DNA from: Cohnella fermenti
GTDB lineage: Bacteria; Bacillota; Bacilli; Paenibacillales; Paenibacillaceae
Length of the DNA stretch: 64,000 nt
NCBI RefSeq assembly: GCF_004801405.1
Contig: NZ_SSOB01000005.1
Coordinates: forward strand, 124,001-188,000
Direction of reading: 5' to 3'
Shown here: positions 8,302-17,420 of the stretch, one piece after another
Position numbering within the stretch: position 1 is the stretch's first letter
How the letters are laid out: every line of letters starts with the position of its first letter
Notes under the pieces: generated by a model
Databases searched by the model: none
What the model saw: the letters and a program-made list of their open reading frames with translations, nothing else
Told to the model about the DNA's origin: nothing
Translations under genes and position numbers: made by a program

Positions 8302-10039
8302 GGGAATTCCCCTCCTCTTGAATGGCGTACAGCTCCGCATAGAGGCCGCCCTGCTTCAACAGCTCCGCGTGCGTTCCCCGCTGCGTAATGACGCCGCCGT
8401 CGAGCACAACGATCATGTCCGCGTGGCGGATGGCGCTGATGCGGTGCGCGATGATGATCGTCGTCCTCCCCTTCCGTTCTCTGCGAATCTCTTCGATAAT
8501 ATGTTGCTCCGTGACCGCATCGACCGCGCTGACGCTGTCGTCGAGAATGAGGATCGGCGCGTTCTTGATGATGCCGCGAGCGAGGCTGGTGCGCTGCCGT
8601 TGGCCGCCGGACAGCGTCAGCCCGCGTTCGCCGAGCCGCGTCTCGAACCGATCCGGCAGCTCCGCGATGTTGTCGTAGATCTGCGCGCTGCGGGCGGCGG
8701 CCTCCACGCTGTCCAGCGGCTCTTCGCGCCGATAGAAGGCGATGTTGTCCCGAATCGTCGTGCTGAACAGGAAGCCGTCCTGCGGCACGTAAGCGATGCC
8801 GCCGCGGAGGCTCTCGAGCGCAATCGCGCGCACGTCCGCATCCCCGTACCGAATCGTGCCGGGAGGCGGGTCGTACGTGCGAAGCAGCAGCTTCATCAGC
8901 GTTGTTTTGCCGCTGCCCGTTCGGCCGATGATGCCGAGCGTCTGCCCCGGGCGAACCGTCAGATGAATATTGCGGAGCGCGGGATGGGACGAAGGACCGT
9001 AAGCGAACGTCAGATTATCGATGCGGATGGCGGCATTCGTCAGCTCGACCGCTTGGGCGTCGTCCGCCTCGACGATATCCGAGCGCTGCGAGAGCAGCTC
9101 GTTCAGCCGCTCGAGCGACGCGCGCGCCCGCTGGATCGTGTTGATGACATTGCCGATTTGCTGCAGCGGGTTCATCAGCATCCGAACGTACAAGGTCAGC
9201 GCGACGAAGCTGCCCAGCGTGATCGTGCCCGCAATCGTCAGATACCCGCCGAACGCCAGCGCGGCAATAAGCGCAATCGTGCCGAGGAACGGAACGAGCG
9301 CCTGGAAGCACGAAGACACCCGCACAAGCCGGAGCTGCTTGGCGCGGATGCGGTCGACGGTGCGGCCGAACCGTTGCTCCATCACTTCCTCTGCCGCGAA
9401 CTTCTTCGTGACGCGCACGCCGCCGAACTGCTCCTCCGCCGTCTCCGTCATCGTCCCGAGCGCCTCCTGCACCTCGAGCGACCGATTCCGGATCGCCGGT
9501 CCGAGGTAGACGACAATCGCCGGAATGAGCAGCAGCGGCAAGACGGAGGCGGCGATCAGATAATAGGGAATTCCGCCGACGATCATCATCGCCACGGCCG
9601 CGAGCAGCAGCATGGTCGCGTTGGCCGTCGAGTTGAAGCCCATCGAGATCGATTCCCGCACCGCCGTCACATCGTTCATGAAGTAGCTGAGCAGCTTGCC
9701 GACCCCGTTGCCCGCATAGAAGCGTTCGCTCATCTGCGTGAAGTGCCGGAACAGCCTCCCGCGGACCACGAACTCGAACTTGCGGCCGACGTACATGACC
9801 AGATACATCGCGCCGCCGTTAAACAGCACGGTTCCGATGCCGATCGCCAGCAGCAGCAGGCTGTAGTCGACGACAAGCGGTCGCGTCAGCTCGCCTGCCT
9901 GCAGCTTATCGGTGAATTGGCCAAGCACGCGGGGAAAATACACATTGATCAGGTTGGAAGTCAAGTGCAGCGATAATGAGAGAACGTAGATCGGCCACGT
10001 CTTGCGGAAAAAATCGGCCAATAGACGCTGAGACTTCAA
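8276..10039 (-). CDS. ABC exporter half-transporter, BmrC/YheI-like subunit with degenerate ATPase site, TTG start
   Basis: 587-aa exporter with six membrane helices and an NBD. Walker A is GRTGSGKTT, the signature is canonical LSGGQRQ, and the H-loop is IIIAHRIS. Walker B reads ILILDDSVSAVD, with aspartate where the catalytic glutamate normally stands. Known heterodimeric exporters (BmrCD, TM287/288) have the same substitution in one subunit, so this protein and the next gene product together should have one active and one inactive ATP site. The start is TTG at 10039 with GGGAGG 6 nt upstream; I see no better ATG. Middle gene of a three-exporter run. Confidence 0.9.
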   Translation of the reverse strand: MKSQRLLADFFRKTWPIYVLSLSLHLTSNLINVYFPRVLGQFTDKLQAGELTRPLVVDYSLLLLAIGIGTVLFNGGAMYLVMYVGRKFEFVVRGRLFRHFTQMSERFYAGNGVGKLLSYFMNDVTAVRESISMGFNSTANATMLLLAAVAMMIVGGIPYYLIAASVLPLLLIPAIVVYLGPAIRNRSLEVQEALGTMTETAEEQFGGVRVTKKFAAEEVMEQRFGRTVDRIRAKQLRLVRVSSCFQALVPFLGTIALIAALAFGGYLTIAGTITLGSFVALTLYVRMLMNPLQQIGNVINTIQRARASLERLNELLSQRSDIVEADDAQAVELTNAAIRIDNLTFAYGPSSHPALRNIHLTVRPGQTLGIIGRTGSGKTTLMKLLLRTYDPPPGTIRYGDADVRAIALESLRGGIAYVPQDGFLFSTTIRDNIAFYRREEPLDSVEAAARSAQIYDNIAELPDRFETRLGERGLTLSGGQRQRTSLARGIIKNAPILILDDSVSAVDAVTEQHIIEEIRRERKGRTTIIIAHRISAIRHADMIVVLDGGVITQRGTHAELLKQGGLYAELYAIQEEGNSHASAAGHS

Positions 10040-10066
10040 GGTTATCCCTCCCGTTCCGTCGATAGA

Positions 10067-11902
10067 TCAGATGGCCGGTCCCGGTTGGGGGAACTGCATC
10101 TCGTACAATTGGCTGTAGCGCCCCCGCCGCTGCAGCAGCTCGTCGTGCGAGCCGCTCTCCGCGATTCGGCCTTGCTCCAGCACGTAGATGCGATCCGCTT
10201 GCCGAATCGTCGACAGGCGATGGGCGATCACAAGGCAGGTGCGGCCTTTAAGCAGCAGCGCCAGAGCTTCCTGAATGTGCTGCTCCGATTCGGTGTCCAG
10301 CGAAGCGGTCGCTTCGTCGAGAATGACGATTCGCGGATTTTTTAATAATGCCCGCGCAATCGAGATTCGCTGCTTCTGGCCGCCGGACAGCCGGACGCCG
10401 CGCTCCCCGATCTGGGTGTCGTAGCCGCCCGGGAACGCCTCGATGAACGCAGCCGCATTCGCCGCCCTCGCCGCGGCAGCCACCTCCTCCTCCGTCGCGT
10501 TGGTATTGCCGTAACGGATGTTCTCGCCGATCGTCCCGTTAAACAGCACGATCTCCTGCGAGACGATGCCGATCTGTTCCCGCAGCGAAGCGATCGTGAC
10601 GTCCTTCAGCGAATAGCCGTCGATCTCGATCTCTCCTGCCTGCGGATCGTAGAACCTCGGGATCAGGTGCGCAATCGTTGTTTTGCCCGAACCCGACGAA
10701 CCGACAAGCGCGGTGACTTGCCCCGCTTCCAGCTCCAGATTAAATCGCGACAGCACCTCCGCCTCGCGCGAGTAGCCGAATTCCACGTCGCGGAAGACGA
10801 TATGGCCCCGCACCGGCGGCAGCGTGTCGGCATTGTCCTTCTCCACGATGTCCGCCTTCGTGTTCATCACTTCCATGATGCGCTCGTGCGCCGCCGCCGA
10901 TTGCTGGATCGTGTTGATGATGCGGCTGACATGACGGATCGGGTTCTGCAACAGCCGCAAGTAAGAGAGGAAGGCGACGATCGTGCCGATCGTCATCTCG
11001 CCGTTGATCGCCAGCCAGGCGCCGAATACGAGCACGATCGCGAGGCCGAGGAAGTTCAGCAAGTCGATGATCGGCTCGTAAGCCGCCCGCAGCCGAACGA
11101 CCCGAATGTTGGCGTCCATATTCCTGCGCGCCCGCTCGGAGAAGCGCTCCGACTCGTAATCCTCGGCCGTGAACGACTTGATCAGCCGGATGCCGGTAAG
11201 CGAATTGTGCAGATGATCGCTCACGTCCGCCACCGACTCCTGCACCTTGCGGAAGGAAGAGCGCATCCGCCTGCCGAACAGCCTTGTCGTCAGAATCATA
11301 AACGGGAACGTGGCCAGCAGCAGCAGCGTCAGCCGCCAATCGATCCACAGCATATAAAGCGCGATGGCCCCGAAGGTGAAGAAGTCCGTGAACAACTGCA
11401 TCATGCTCGAAGAGATCATCTGCTGCAGGATGCTGACGTCATTCGTCACGCGCGACATCAGATCTCCCGTGCGGTTACGGTCGAAGAAGCTGACGTCGAG
11501 GCTCTGCATATGCCGGTACAGATCGTTCCGGAACTTGTACAGCACCTTCTGCCCGATCGACGCCATCAGCGACGAGCTGACGTAATTCAATGCGCCGAGA
11601 GCGACGGCCGCACCGAGCACGCCGCCCCCGATATAGATCAATTCGCCGAGCCGCCGCTCCGGAATCAGACGGTCGATCGTATACTTCGTGAGCTGGGGAA
11701 CGATAAATTCCAGCAAGGAGATGGCGATGACGCAGCCGATCGCCGCGGCAATGGCGGGCCACTCCCTGCGCGCATGCTCGTAGATTCGCCCGAACATGCC
11801 GGCGACGCTCGCCGGCTTGACCTTCTCGCCGGTTCCGAATCTCCCCATTCCCATCCCTCTGCCGGGACGGAACGCTCCGTTCGATGAATAATTGTCGCTC
11901 AT
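10067..11902 (-). CDS. ABC exporter half-transporter, MsbA/LmrA-like, probably homodimeric
   Basis: 611-aa ABC exporter. A Gly/Arg-rich N-terminus precedes a six-helix membrane domain (about 50-340) and an NBD with Walker A GSSGSGKTT, signature LSGGQKQR, Walker B IVILDEATASLD and H-loop LVIAHRLS. All catalytic residues are present, unlike the following pair, so it probably works as a homodimer. It lies 27 nt upstream of the BmrC-like gene and is likely co-transcribed with it. A GGGGTGGA stretch directly before the ATG is a weak ribosome binding site. Substrate unknown; drugs, lipids or peptides are all possible. Confidence 0.88.
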   Translation of the reverse strand: MSDNYSSNGAFRPGRGMGMGRFGTGEKVKPASVAGMFGRIYEHARREWPAIAAAIGCVIAISLLEFIVPQLTKYTIDRLIPERRLGELIYIGGGVLGAAVALGALNYVSSSLMASIGQKVLYKFRNDLYRHMQSLDVSFFDRNRTGDLMSRVTNDVSILQQMISSSMMQLFTDFFTFGAIALYMLWIDWRLTLLLLATFPFMILTTRLFGRRMRSSFRKVQESVADVSDHLHNSLTGIRLIKSFTAEDYESERFSERARRNMDANIRVVRLRAAYEPIIDLLNFLGLAIVLVFGAWLAINGEMTIGTIVAFLSYLRLLQNPIRHVSRIINTIQQSAAAHERIMEVMNTKADIVEKDNADTLPPVRGHIVFRDVEFGYSREAEVLSRFNLELEAGQVTALVGSSGSGKTTIAHLIPRFYDPQAGEIEIDGYSLKDVTIASLREQIGIVSQEIVLFNGTIGENIRYGNTNATEEEVAAAARAANAAAFIEAFPGGYDTQIGERGVRLSGGQKQRISIARALLKNPRIVILDEATASLDTESEQHIQEALALLLKGRTCLVIAHRLSTIRQADRIYVLEQGRIAESGSHDELLQRRGRYSQLYEMQFPQPGPAI

Positions 11903-11957
11903 TCCACCCCTGCTTTCCCGAATCGTGCTTCTTCTCCCTCCTATGTTCGCAGAGCAA

Positions 11958-11993
11958 ATACCGCCCGGGGAGAAGCGAACGCCCAGGCGGTAT
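11958..11993. other. Inverted repeat between the exporter operon and the aldo/keto reductase
   Basis: ATACCGCC and GGCGGTAT form an 8-bp outer stem downstream of the aldo/keto reductase stop and upstream of the exporter operon. Without a T run it is a weak terminator candidate for the reductase transcript, or an element of the exporter leader. Confidence 0.4.
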
Positions 11994-12029
11994 GGGCAGC
12001 AGCATAGCGATAATGCGGCAGAAGGCTCG

Positions 12030-13055
12030 TTACCCGCGGGCGGCTGCCGTCTCCTGCAGCGACGGCAGGGCCGATGCGGCTTCGCCCGTAATCGCGTCGA
12101 TCTCGGCCAGCTCCTCCGCGCTCAGCTTCTCGCCCGCCCGGGCGACGGATTCCGTCACATGCTCCGGACTCGAAGCGCCGAGAATCGCCGAGGTAACGGC
12201 TTGCTGGCTGAGCACCCAGGTGAGCGCGAGCTGGGCCAGCGTCCAGCCCTTGCGTTCGGCAATCGGCTTCAGCCCTTCCACGATGCGGAAGTTGCGCTCG
12301 TTCTCCAGCAGCGGCTTGATGCGCGCTTCGCCGGCCGCGCCGCGCGTTCCGGCCGGAGGCTCGGCGTTGAAGCGGTACTTGCCGGTCAGCAGGCCGCGGC
12401 CGAGCGGGCTGTAGACGATAACGCCCACGCCCTCCGACTTGGCGAACGGCAGCAGTTCCCGTTCGGCTTCGCGGGCGATAAGGCTGTACTCCGGCTGCAC
12501 GCTCTCGTACCGGTGGAGGTTCAGCAGCGCGGAGATGCCGTGCGCTTTGGCAAGCTGCCAGGCGGCGAAGTTGGACGCGCCGATGTATCGCACCTTGCCC
12601 TGGCGAACGAGATCGTCCAGCGCGCGCAGCGATTCCTCCAGCGGCGTCTCGCTGTCGAACCGGTGCACCTGGTACAGATCGATGTAATCCGTCTTCAGTC
12701 GGCGAAGGCTGTCTTCGACCGCCCGAATGATGTGGTAGCGGCTCTGGCCTTGGTCGTTCGGACCGTTGCCGACACGGCCGTGAACCTTGGTGGCGAGAAT
12801 GATATTGCGGCGCCGCGCCCCGAGCAGATTGCCCAGAATCGTCTCCGACTGGCCGCCCTCGAGCGGATTGCCGCGATCGCTTCCCTTGCCGTACACATCG
12901 GCCGTATCGAGCAGCGTAATTCCGGCGTCCAGCGCCGCATCCAGCACCTCCGCCGACTTCCGCTCGTCGATCCAACGCCCGAACGCCATCGTTCCGAGCG
13001 CAACCTCCGACACCTTCAGCCCCGTTCTTCCCAACCGTTTAATCGCAATACTCAT
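12030..13055 (-). CDS. Aldo/keto reductase
   Basis: 341-aa NADPH-dependent aldo/keto reductase with a (beta/alpha)8 barrel. The catalytic tetrad is complete: D50 and Y55 (LLDTADVYG), K90 (ILATKVHG) and H131 (DLYQVHRFD). The strand GASNF and the NADPH-binding segment near AILGASSPEHV are also present. ATG at 13055 has AAGGAG about 10 nt upstream; frames starting further upstream run into the leader terminator. It diverges from the LLM monooxygenase/cysK unit, and its leader carries the same attenuator type as three other units here. That suggests shared control, perhaps with sulfur-compound breakdown. Reduction of an aldehyde released by a monooxygenase is one possible role; this is inference. 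Confidence 0.9.
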   Translation of the reverse strand: MSIAIKRLGRTGLKVSEVALGTMAFGRWIDERKSAEVLDAALDAGITLLDTADVYGKGSDRGNPLEGGQSETILGNLLGARRRNIILATKVHGRVGNGPNDQGQSRYHIIRAVEDSLRRLKTDYIDLYQVHRFDSETPLEESLRALDDLVRQGKVRYIGASNFAAWQLAKAHGISALLNLHRYESVQPEYSLIAREAERELLPFAKSEGVGVIVYSPLGRGLLTGKYRFNAEPPAGTRGAAGEARIKPLLENERNFRIVEGLKPIAERKGWTLAQLALTWVLSQQAVTSAILGASSPEHVTESVARAGEKLSAEELAEIDAITGEAASALPSLQETAAARG

Positions 13056-13099
13056 GATCGATACACTCCTTTTTCCCCAATGTAGGATTAGATGGACGC

Positions 13100-13143
13100 A
13101 AAAAAACCGGCGAAGCGAGAATACACCGCATCTCCGGTTTACC
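13100..13143 (-). terminator. Leader attenuator of the aldo/keto reductase
   Basis: On the minus strand AAACCGG pairs with CCGGTTT, followed by a seven-T run, between the promoter and the start codon. The 5' arm overlaps a small hairpin (A-CCGG-TAAA-CCGG-A, 13146-13133) that would compete with the terminator. Confidence 0.75.
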
Positions 13144-13146
13144 GGT
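13133..13146 (-). promoter_or_regulatory. Small hairpin overlapping the terminator (leader motif, copy 1)
   Basis: Minus-strand ACCGGTAAACCGGA: a 4-bp stem with a tetraloop flanked by A on both sides. The 3' arm is part of the terminator stem, so the two structures exclude each other. Equivalent motifs with compensating stem changes are at 13375-13388, 31331-31344 and 31538-31551. Confidence 0.6.
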
Positions 13147-13205
13147 CGATCCATGATAATTAATCCATATAATCCCGATACATTAACAATGCTATCGTGT
13201 CATCG

Positions 13206-13235
13206 ACTATAGCATGGGCGGATTCCCGTTGTCAA
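13206..13235 (-). promoter_or_regulatory. Sigma-A-like promoter of the aldo/keto reductase
   Basis: Minus-strand TTGACA (13235-13230), an 18-nt spacer and TATAGT (13211-13206). The leader to the ATG at 13055 is about 145 nt and contains the attenuator. Confidence 0.8.
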
Positions 13236-13307
13236 TCGATTCCGTGTCGAATGGGATACTCAGCCGGCGCCGAACCGATTGACGATCCGTCCGGATTGAC
13301 GCCCGGA

Positions 13308-13336
13308 TTGACGATCCGGGCAAACGGTGATACATT
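13308..13336 (+). promoter_or_regulatory. Sigma-A-like promoter of the LLM monooxygenase-cysK unit
   Basis: TTGACG (13308-13313), a 17-nt spacer and TACATT (13331-13336). It diverges from the aldo/keto reductase promoter about 70 bp away, so both can share regulators bound in between. Confidence 0.8.
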
Positions 13337-13345
13337 AACGTTATT

Positions 13346-13359
13346 ATTCCGCTAGGAAT
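13346..13359. promoter_or_regulatory. Palindrome at the transcription start region (candidate operator)
   Basis: ATTCCGCTAGGAAT has 5-bp arms around GCTA. It lies just downstream of the TACATT -10 box, where a repressor would act. A sulfur-responsive Rrf2-type repressor (CymR) is one guess from the neighbouring cysK, but I cannot confirm the consensus. Confidence 0.4.
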
Positions 13360-13374
13360 TTGTTTATATGGTCC

Positions 13375-13421
13375 ACCAGACTTCTGGAGACGTGCGAACC
13401 GACGGCACGCTCCTTTTTTTT
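13375..13421 (+). terminator. Leader attenuator of the LLM monooxygenase-cysK unit
   Basis: A small hairpin A-CCAG-ACTT-CTGG-A (13375-13388) overlaps the 5' arm of a terminator (GGAG-CGTGC paired with GCACG-CTCC, then eight T, ending 13421). It sits about 35 nt after the expected transcription start. The coding sequence begins 404 nt further on because an R2 element has been inserted between them. Confidence 0.75.
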
Positions 13422-13475
13422 GTTGCTTGCTGCCGCCGATCCCCCTCCCCCAGCGTCACATCCCCTCTGCCGGCA

Positions 13476-13750
13476 TTATGCCTCTTCTCCCGCTCGCTCA
13501 GAATCAGGGATGAGCATGGAAAACCCGGCAGCGGTCGGGGGCACGGCGATGGTCGACGGTTGGCGGTGGTCCGCATGGTCGACGGTTCGCGGTGGTCAAG
13601 CCGCTTCCAGGCGGTTGCGCTCCGTCGATCCGCGCCGCCAAGCAGCATGAACAGGAATGGAGGCAAGAGGTTCGGCAAGAAAAGGTTGGCGCATGAAGGC
13701 CGCATGATCCGCAAGGGCGGATTCCTGAGCCGACGGGAGAAGAGGCATAA
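13476..13750 (+). mobile_element. R2 element copy 1 (MITE-like, 275 bp)
   Basis: It is bounded by perfect 17-bp terminal inverted repeats, TTATGCCTCTTCTCCCG (13476-13492) and its complement (13734-13750). The right half, including AAGCAGCATGAACAGGAA, is closely matched in the 48.1-kb copy. About 90 bp in the middle (13520-13625) has no counterpart there. Conserved flank continues beyond the right repeat (GAAGGGGGATAGC). No transposase is encoded, so movement would need a protein acting in trans. It separates the attenuator from the monooxygenase gene. Confidence 0.7.
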
Positions 13751-13824
13751 GCATCCGGAAGGGGGATAGCATTCGTTCGGCAAGCAAACCAGCCCCCAAT
13801 AAACCAGAAAAGAGGCAACGTCCA

Positions 13825-15177
13825 ATGAGCTCCTCGCAAGACACAAAACAAGCGCACTTCAACGTCTTCCTGCGGGCCGCAGGACACCACGCCGCAGCGT
13901 GGCGGCATCCGAGCACAACGCCGGAGCTGACGTTCCAGTTCGACTATTACAAGCGGCTGGCGCTGACCGCCGAGCGCGGGCTGCTCGATTCCGTCTTCAT
14001 GGCCGACGGCTATGTCGGCACCGGCCGGCGGCTGGAGCCGTTCACGCTGCTGTCCGCCCTTGCGGCGGTCACGACGAACCTCGGCCTGATCGGCACGGTC
14101 GGAACGACGTACAACGAGCCGTTCCACGTCGCCCGCAAGTTCGCTTCGCTCGACAGAATCAGCGGCGGCCGCTCCGGCTGGAACATCGTGACCGGCCACA
14201 CCGACGAGACGGCATTTAACTTCGGCAAGCAATCGCATCTGGAGCATTCCGAACGTTATCGCTGGGCGGAGGAGTTCGTCGAAGTGACCAAGCAGTTGTG
14301 GGACAGCTGGGAGGAGGACGCGCTTGTCTTCGACAAGGCCAAGGGCATCCAGTTCGACGACAGCAAACTTCACGAGATTAATTACGAGGGCAAGGTATAC
14401 AAGGTCAAAGGGCCGCTTAACATCCCCCGCCCGCCGCAGGGCTACCCGGTGCTCGTGCAGGCCGGCTCGTCGGAGAGCGGCAAGGAGCTGGCCGCGCAGA
14501 CCGCGGAAGTGGTATTCACCGCACAGCCGACGCTTGCCGAAGGCAAGGCGTTCTATGCCGATGTCAAGGGAAGGCTCGCCCGCTACGGCCGCACCCCCGA
14601 TCAGATTCTCATTCTGCCCGGCTTCAGCCCGATCATCGGCGACACCAGAGCGGAAGCTCAGGAACTTGAAGACGAGTTGAACTCGTTCCACGACATCGAC
14701 CGCCATATCGCCGCGCTCTCCGAGCGGTTCGGCATCGACCTGACCGGTTATCCGCTCGACGCTCCGGTACCGGAGATTCTGAATCCCAAAGGAATTGAAG
14801 ACGTGAACGGGAGCAAAAGCCGCCATCAGCTCATCCTTGACATGCTGCGCAGCGATGCCAATCTGACGCTGCGGCAAGTCGTCAACCGGCTGTCCGCCGC
14901 GCGCGGACACCTGACCTTCACCGGCACGCCGATCGAGGTGGCCGACGTCATCGAGCAATGGCTCGACGAGCAGGGCGCGGACGGATTTAATCTGATGCCG
15001 CCGATTTACCCGGAAGGACTGGATTCGTTTATCGACAAGGTTGTGCCCGAACTGCAGAACCGCGGCCGCTTCCGCACCGCATACGAAGGAGCGACGCTGC
15101 GCGAGAACCTCGGACTGGCCGTTCCCGCCAATCGCTTCTCCGCTTCGGCGGCATCCGGCATCGCCTCTGCGAATTAA
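13825..15177 (+). CDS. LLM-class flavin-dependent monooxygenase (NtaA/SnaA/DszA family), paralogue 1
   Basis: 450-aa bacterial luciferase-like protein of the NtaA/SnaA/SoxA(DszA) branch: [15 protein letters not shown] near the N-terminus, the [15 protein letters not shown] strand, [11 protein letters not shown] and the long insertion typical of this branch ([24 protein letters not shown]). These enzymes use FMNH2 and O2 to oxidise chelators, sulfones or other organosulfur compounds and need a separate flavin reductase. Candidate reductases are the nitroreductase-type proteins at 34.3 kb or a gene elsewhere. AGAGG precedes the ATG. It is directly followed by cysK (28 nt), pointing to sulfur salvage. 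It is closely related along its whole length to the protein at 31643-32983. Confidence 0.9.
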   Translation: MSSSQDTKQAHFNVFLRAAGHHAAAWRHPSTTPELTFQFDYYKRLALTAERGLLDSVFMADGYVGTGRRLEPFTLLSALAAVTTNLGLIGTVGTTYNEPFHVARKFASLDRISGGRSGWNIVTGHTDETAFNFGKQSHLEHSERYRWAEEFVEVTKQLWDSWEEDALVFDKAKGIQFDDSKLHEINYEGKVYKVKGPLNIPRPPQGYPVLVQAGSSESGKELAAQTAEVVFTAQPTLAEGKAFYADVKGRLARYGRTPDQILILPGFSPIIGDTRAEAQELEDELNSFHDIDRHIAALSERFGIDLTGYPLDAPVPEILNPKGIEDVNGSKSRHQLILDMLRSDANLTLRQVVNRLSAARGHLTFTGTPIEVADVIEQWLDEQGADGFNLMPPIYPEGLDSFIDKVVPELQNRGRFRTAYEGATLRENLGLAVPANRFSASAASGIASAN

Positions 15178-15205
15178 ATCCCCCCATGAACAGGAGAGTG
15201 CCGCC

Positions 15206-16147
15206 ATGGCCAAAATCGCCCTTAATCTAACCGAACTGATCGGCAATACCCCGCTGCTGGAGCTGCGCAACTTCAACCGCGAGCTTAACGTCGGAGCGCG
15301 GCTGATCGCCAAGCTCGAGTACTTCAATCCGGCCGGCAGCGTCAAGGACCGGATCGGCTTCGCCATGATCCGCGACGCGGAGGAGCGGGGCCTTATCGAC
15401 CGCTCGACGGTCATCATCGAACCGACCAGCGGCAACACCGGCATCGGGCTCGCCTTCTCCGCCGCGGCGCTCGGCTACAAGCTGATCATCGTCTTGCCGG
15501 AGACGTTCAGCGTCGAACGGCGCAAGCTGCTCCTGGCGCTGGGCGCCGAGCTGGTGCTTACCCCGGGGACGGAAGGCATCTCCGGCGCCATCGCCAAGGC
15601 CGAGCAGCTTGCCGCGCAGATCCCGAATTCGTTTATCCCGCAGCAGTTCAAGAATCCGGCCAACCCGGAGATTCACCGCCGAACGACCGCGGAGGAGATC
15701 TGGCGCGACACGGACGGCGAGATCGACATCTTCGTCGGCGGCGTCGGCACCGGGGGCACGATTACCGGCGTAGGCGAAGTGCTGAAGGCGCGCAAGCCGG
15801 AGACGAGAATCGTCGCCGTCGAGCCGGACGCGTCTCCCGTGCTGTCCGGCGGCGTCAAGGGGCCGCATAAGATTCAGGGCATCGGCCCGGGCTTCACGCC
15901 GGACAACTTCCATCGCCAGACCGTCGACGAGATTATCCGGGTGAGCGACCAGGACGCGCTGGAGACGACGAGGCTGCTCGCCAAGAACGAGGGGCTTGTC
16001 GTCGGCGTCTCCTCCGGCGCTGCCGCGTTCGCGGCCGTCCAAGTGGCGAACCGGCCGGAGAATGCCGGCCGAACGATTGTTGTCCTGCTGCCCGACACGG
16101 GAGAGCGCTATCTGTCCACGGAGCTGTACCCGGGCGAGATTATTTGA
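15206..16147 (+). CDS. cysK: Cysteine synthase A (O-acetylserine sulfhydrylase)
   Basis: 313-aa PLP enzyme making L-cysteine from O-acetylserine and sulfide. The PLP lysine is K47 in [11 protein letters not shown], the substrate loop is TSGNTG (74-79), and the phosphate-binding loop is [10 protein letters not shown]. The active-site asparagine/serine motifs and the C-terminal DTGERYLST block are in place, and length matches the family (about 310). ATG at 15206 has CAGGAG 9 nt upstream. It follows the monooxygenase gene in the same transcription unit, so sulfur released by that enzyme could be fixed here after reduction. It converges on the dehydrogenase gene at 16176. Confidence 0.95.
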   Translation: MAKIALNLTELIGNTPLLELRNFNRELNVGARLIAKLEYFNPAGSVKDRIGFAMIRDAEERGLIDRSTVIIEPTSGNTGIGLAFSAAALGYKLIIVLPETFSVERRKLLLALGAELVLTPGTEGISGAIAKAEQLAAQIPNSFIPQQFKNPANPEIHRRTTAEEIWRDTDGEIDIFVGGVGTGGTITGVGEVLKARKPETRIVAVEPDASPVLSGGVKGPHKIQGIGPGFTPDNFHRQTVDEIIRVSDQDALETTRLLAKNEGLVVGVSSGAAAFAAVQVANRPENAGRTIVVLLPDTGERYLSTELYPGEII

Positions 16148-16175
16148 GGCGACGGGGGAGAAGCGACGGCGGCGT

Positions 16176-17267
16176 TCAGCCGCCGTGCGCCGCCTCCAGC
16201 CTCGCGATAACCGCCTGGGCGAACTGCCCGGTCGTGGCCGCGCCGCCCAGATCCGCCGTCGCGACGCCGGCGGCCAATGCGGCCGCGACCGCGCCGTCCA
16301 GCCGCCGACCGATCCCGGTCAGGCGGCTGTCCCCGTGCTTCGCGCCGAGCCAATCCGCCAGCATGGCTGCAGACAGCAGCATGCCGACTGGGTTGGCTTT
16401 GTCCTGCCCGGCGATATCCGGCGCGGAGCCGTGCGCCGCCTGCGCCATGGCGATGTCGTCCCCGGCGTTGATCGACGGCGACAAGCCCAGGCTGCCGGTC
16501 AATTCGCCGGCCAGATCGGACAGAATGTCGCCGAACAGATTCGTCGTGACGATCACGTCGAATTCCCCGGCGCTGCGCACAAGCCGGGCGGCGGCCGCGT
16601 CGACGTGATAATCGTTGACGCGCACATGCGGATACTGCTCCGCCACCTCAAGGCACGTCCGCAGGAACAGCCCGCTGCCGAGCTTGATTACGTTCGCCTT
16701 GTGCACGATCGATACGAGCCCGCGCCGCCGCTCGGCGGCCCGGAAGGCTGCGTGGGCGATCCGCTCCGCCGCCCGCCGGGTGAATACGCCGGCCGTCACG
16801 ACGACGTCCGGCGTTACCTGCCATTCTCCCGAGCCCGCGACCAGGTTGCGGTCGGGATAGAACTCCTCCGTGTTCTCCCGGAAGATGACCAGATCGGCGT
16901 CCTTGGCCACGCCGCGCACGCCTTGCAGCGTGCGGCTCGGCCGAATGTTCGCGTACAGGTCGAACCGCTTCCGCAGCTCGCCGCTCGGATTCGTCGCCGC
17001 CCGATGCTCCGCCGGATAAGAGGCCGAATCGTGCGGCCCCATCAGCCAGCCGTGGCAGTTGCCCAGCTCGTCCTTCGTCCGCTGCGGCAGCGCCGAGCCA
17101 TGCTCGCGAATGGCGCCAAGCCCCATCGGCAGCTCCACCGGGTCGAACAGCTCGACCCCGCCGGCCCGCTCCGCCGCCCGCAGCGCCCGCCACGCGGCCG
17201 CGACGATCTCCGGACCGATGCCGTCTCCGTACAGAACTCCAAGCCGATATTTGCCGCTTCCGCTCAT
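16176..17267 (-). CDS. Isocitrate/isopropylmalate dehydrogenase family protein
   Basis: 363-aa beta-decarboxylating dehydrogenase. The N-terminal LGVLYGDGIGPEIV, the substrate arginines in ELRKRFDLYANIRPSR, the IFRENTEEFY loop, the catalytic KANVIK lysine region and the metal-binding NLFGDILSDLAGEL aspartates are all present. Family members act on isopropylmalate, isocitrate, homoisocitrate or tartrate-type acids. No other leucine genes are nearby, so LeuB is unlikely. ATG at 17267 is chosen because GGAGGGG lies about 7 nt upstream. It is 150 nt downstream of the sugar-binding lipoprotein gene and in the same direction, so it may be the last gene of the importer operon and act on an imported acid. 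Inference only. Confidence 0.85.
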   Translation of the reverse strand: MSGSGKYRLGVLYGDGIGPEIVAAAWRALRAAERAGGVELFDPVELPMGLGAIREHGSALPQRTKDELGNCHGWLMGPHDSASYPAEHRAATNPSGELRKRFDLYANIRPSRTLQGVRGVAKDADLVIFRENTEEFYPDRNLVAGSGEWQVTPDVVVTAGVFTRRAAERIAHAAFRAAERRRGLVSIVHKANVIKLGSGLFLRTCLEVAEQYPHVRVNDYHVDAAAARLVRSAGEFDVIVTTNLFGDILSDLAGELTGSLGLSPSINAGDDIAMAQAAHGSAPDIAGQDKANPVGMLLSAAMLADWLGAKHGDSRLTGIGRRLDGAVAAALAAGVATADLGGAATTGQFAQAVIARLEAAHGG

Positions 17268-17420
17268 TGCTTGTCCCCTCCCCTTCAATAGTCCCCGGCA
17301 CATGCCGGCAAGACGGCAAGACCGGGCCATCCGGCGCCGGCCTTCCTGACGAGACTTGCCTTCATCTTGCTTCCTTAATCTCCCGCGAAATCTCCCGCGC
17401 CTTCTTGAATCTCCCTTGCG

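Noticed and set aside
13364..13846. Possible gene across R2 copy 1 on either strand
   Set aside because: Frames differ between R2 copies, are interrupted by the middle insert and lack ribosome sites. Inverted ends and gap location fit a non-coding element better.
16176..17267. leuB (3-isopropylmalate dehydrogenase of leucine synthesis)
   Set aside because: No leuA, leuC or leuD nearby and the gene follows a sugar importer; only the family can be stated.
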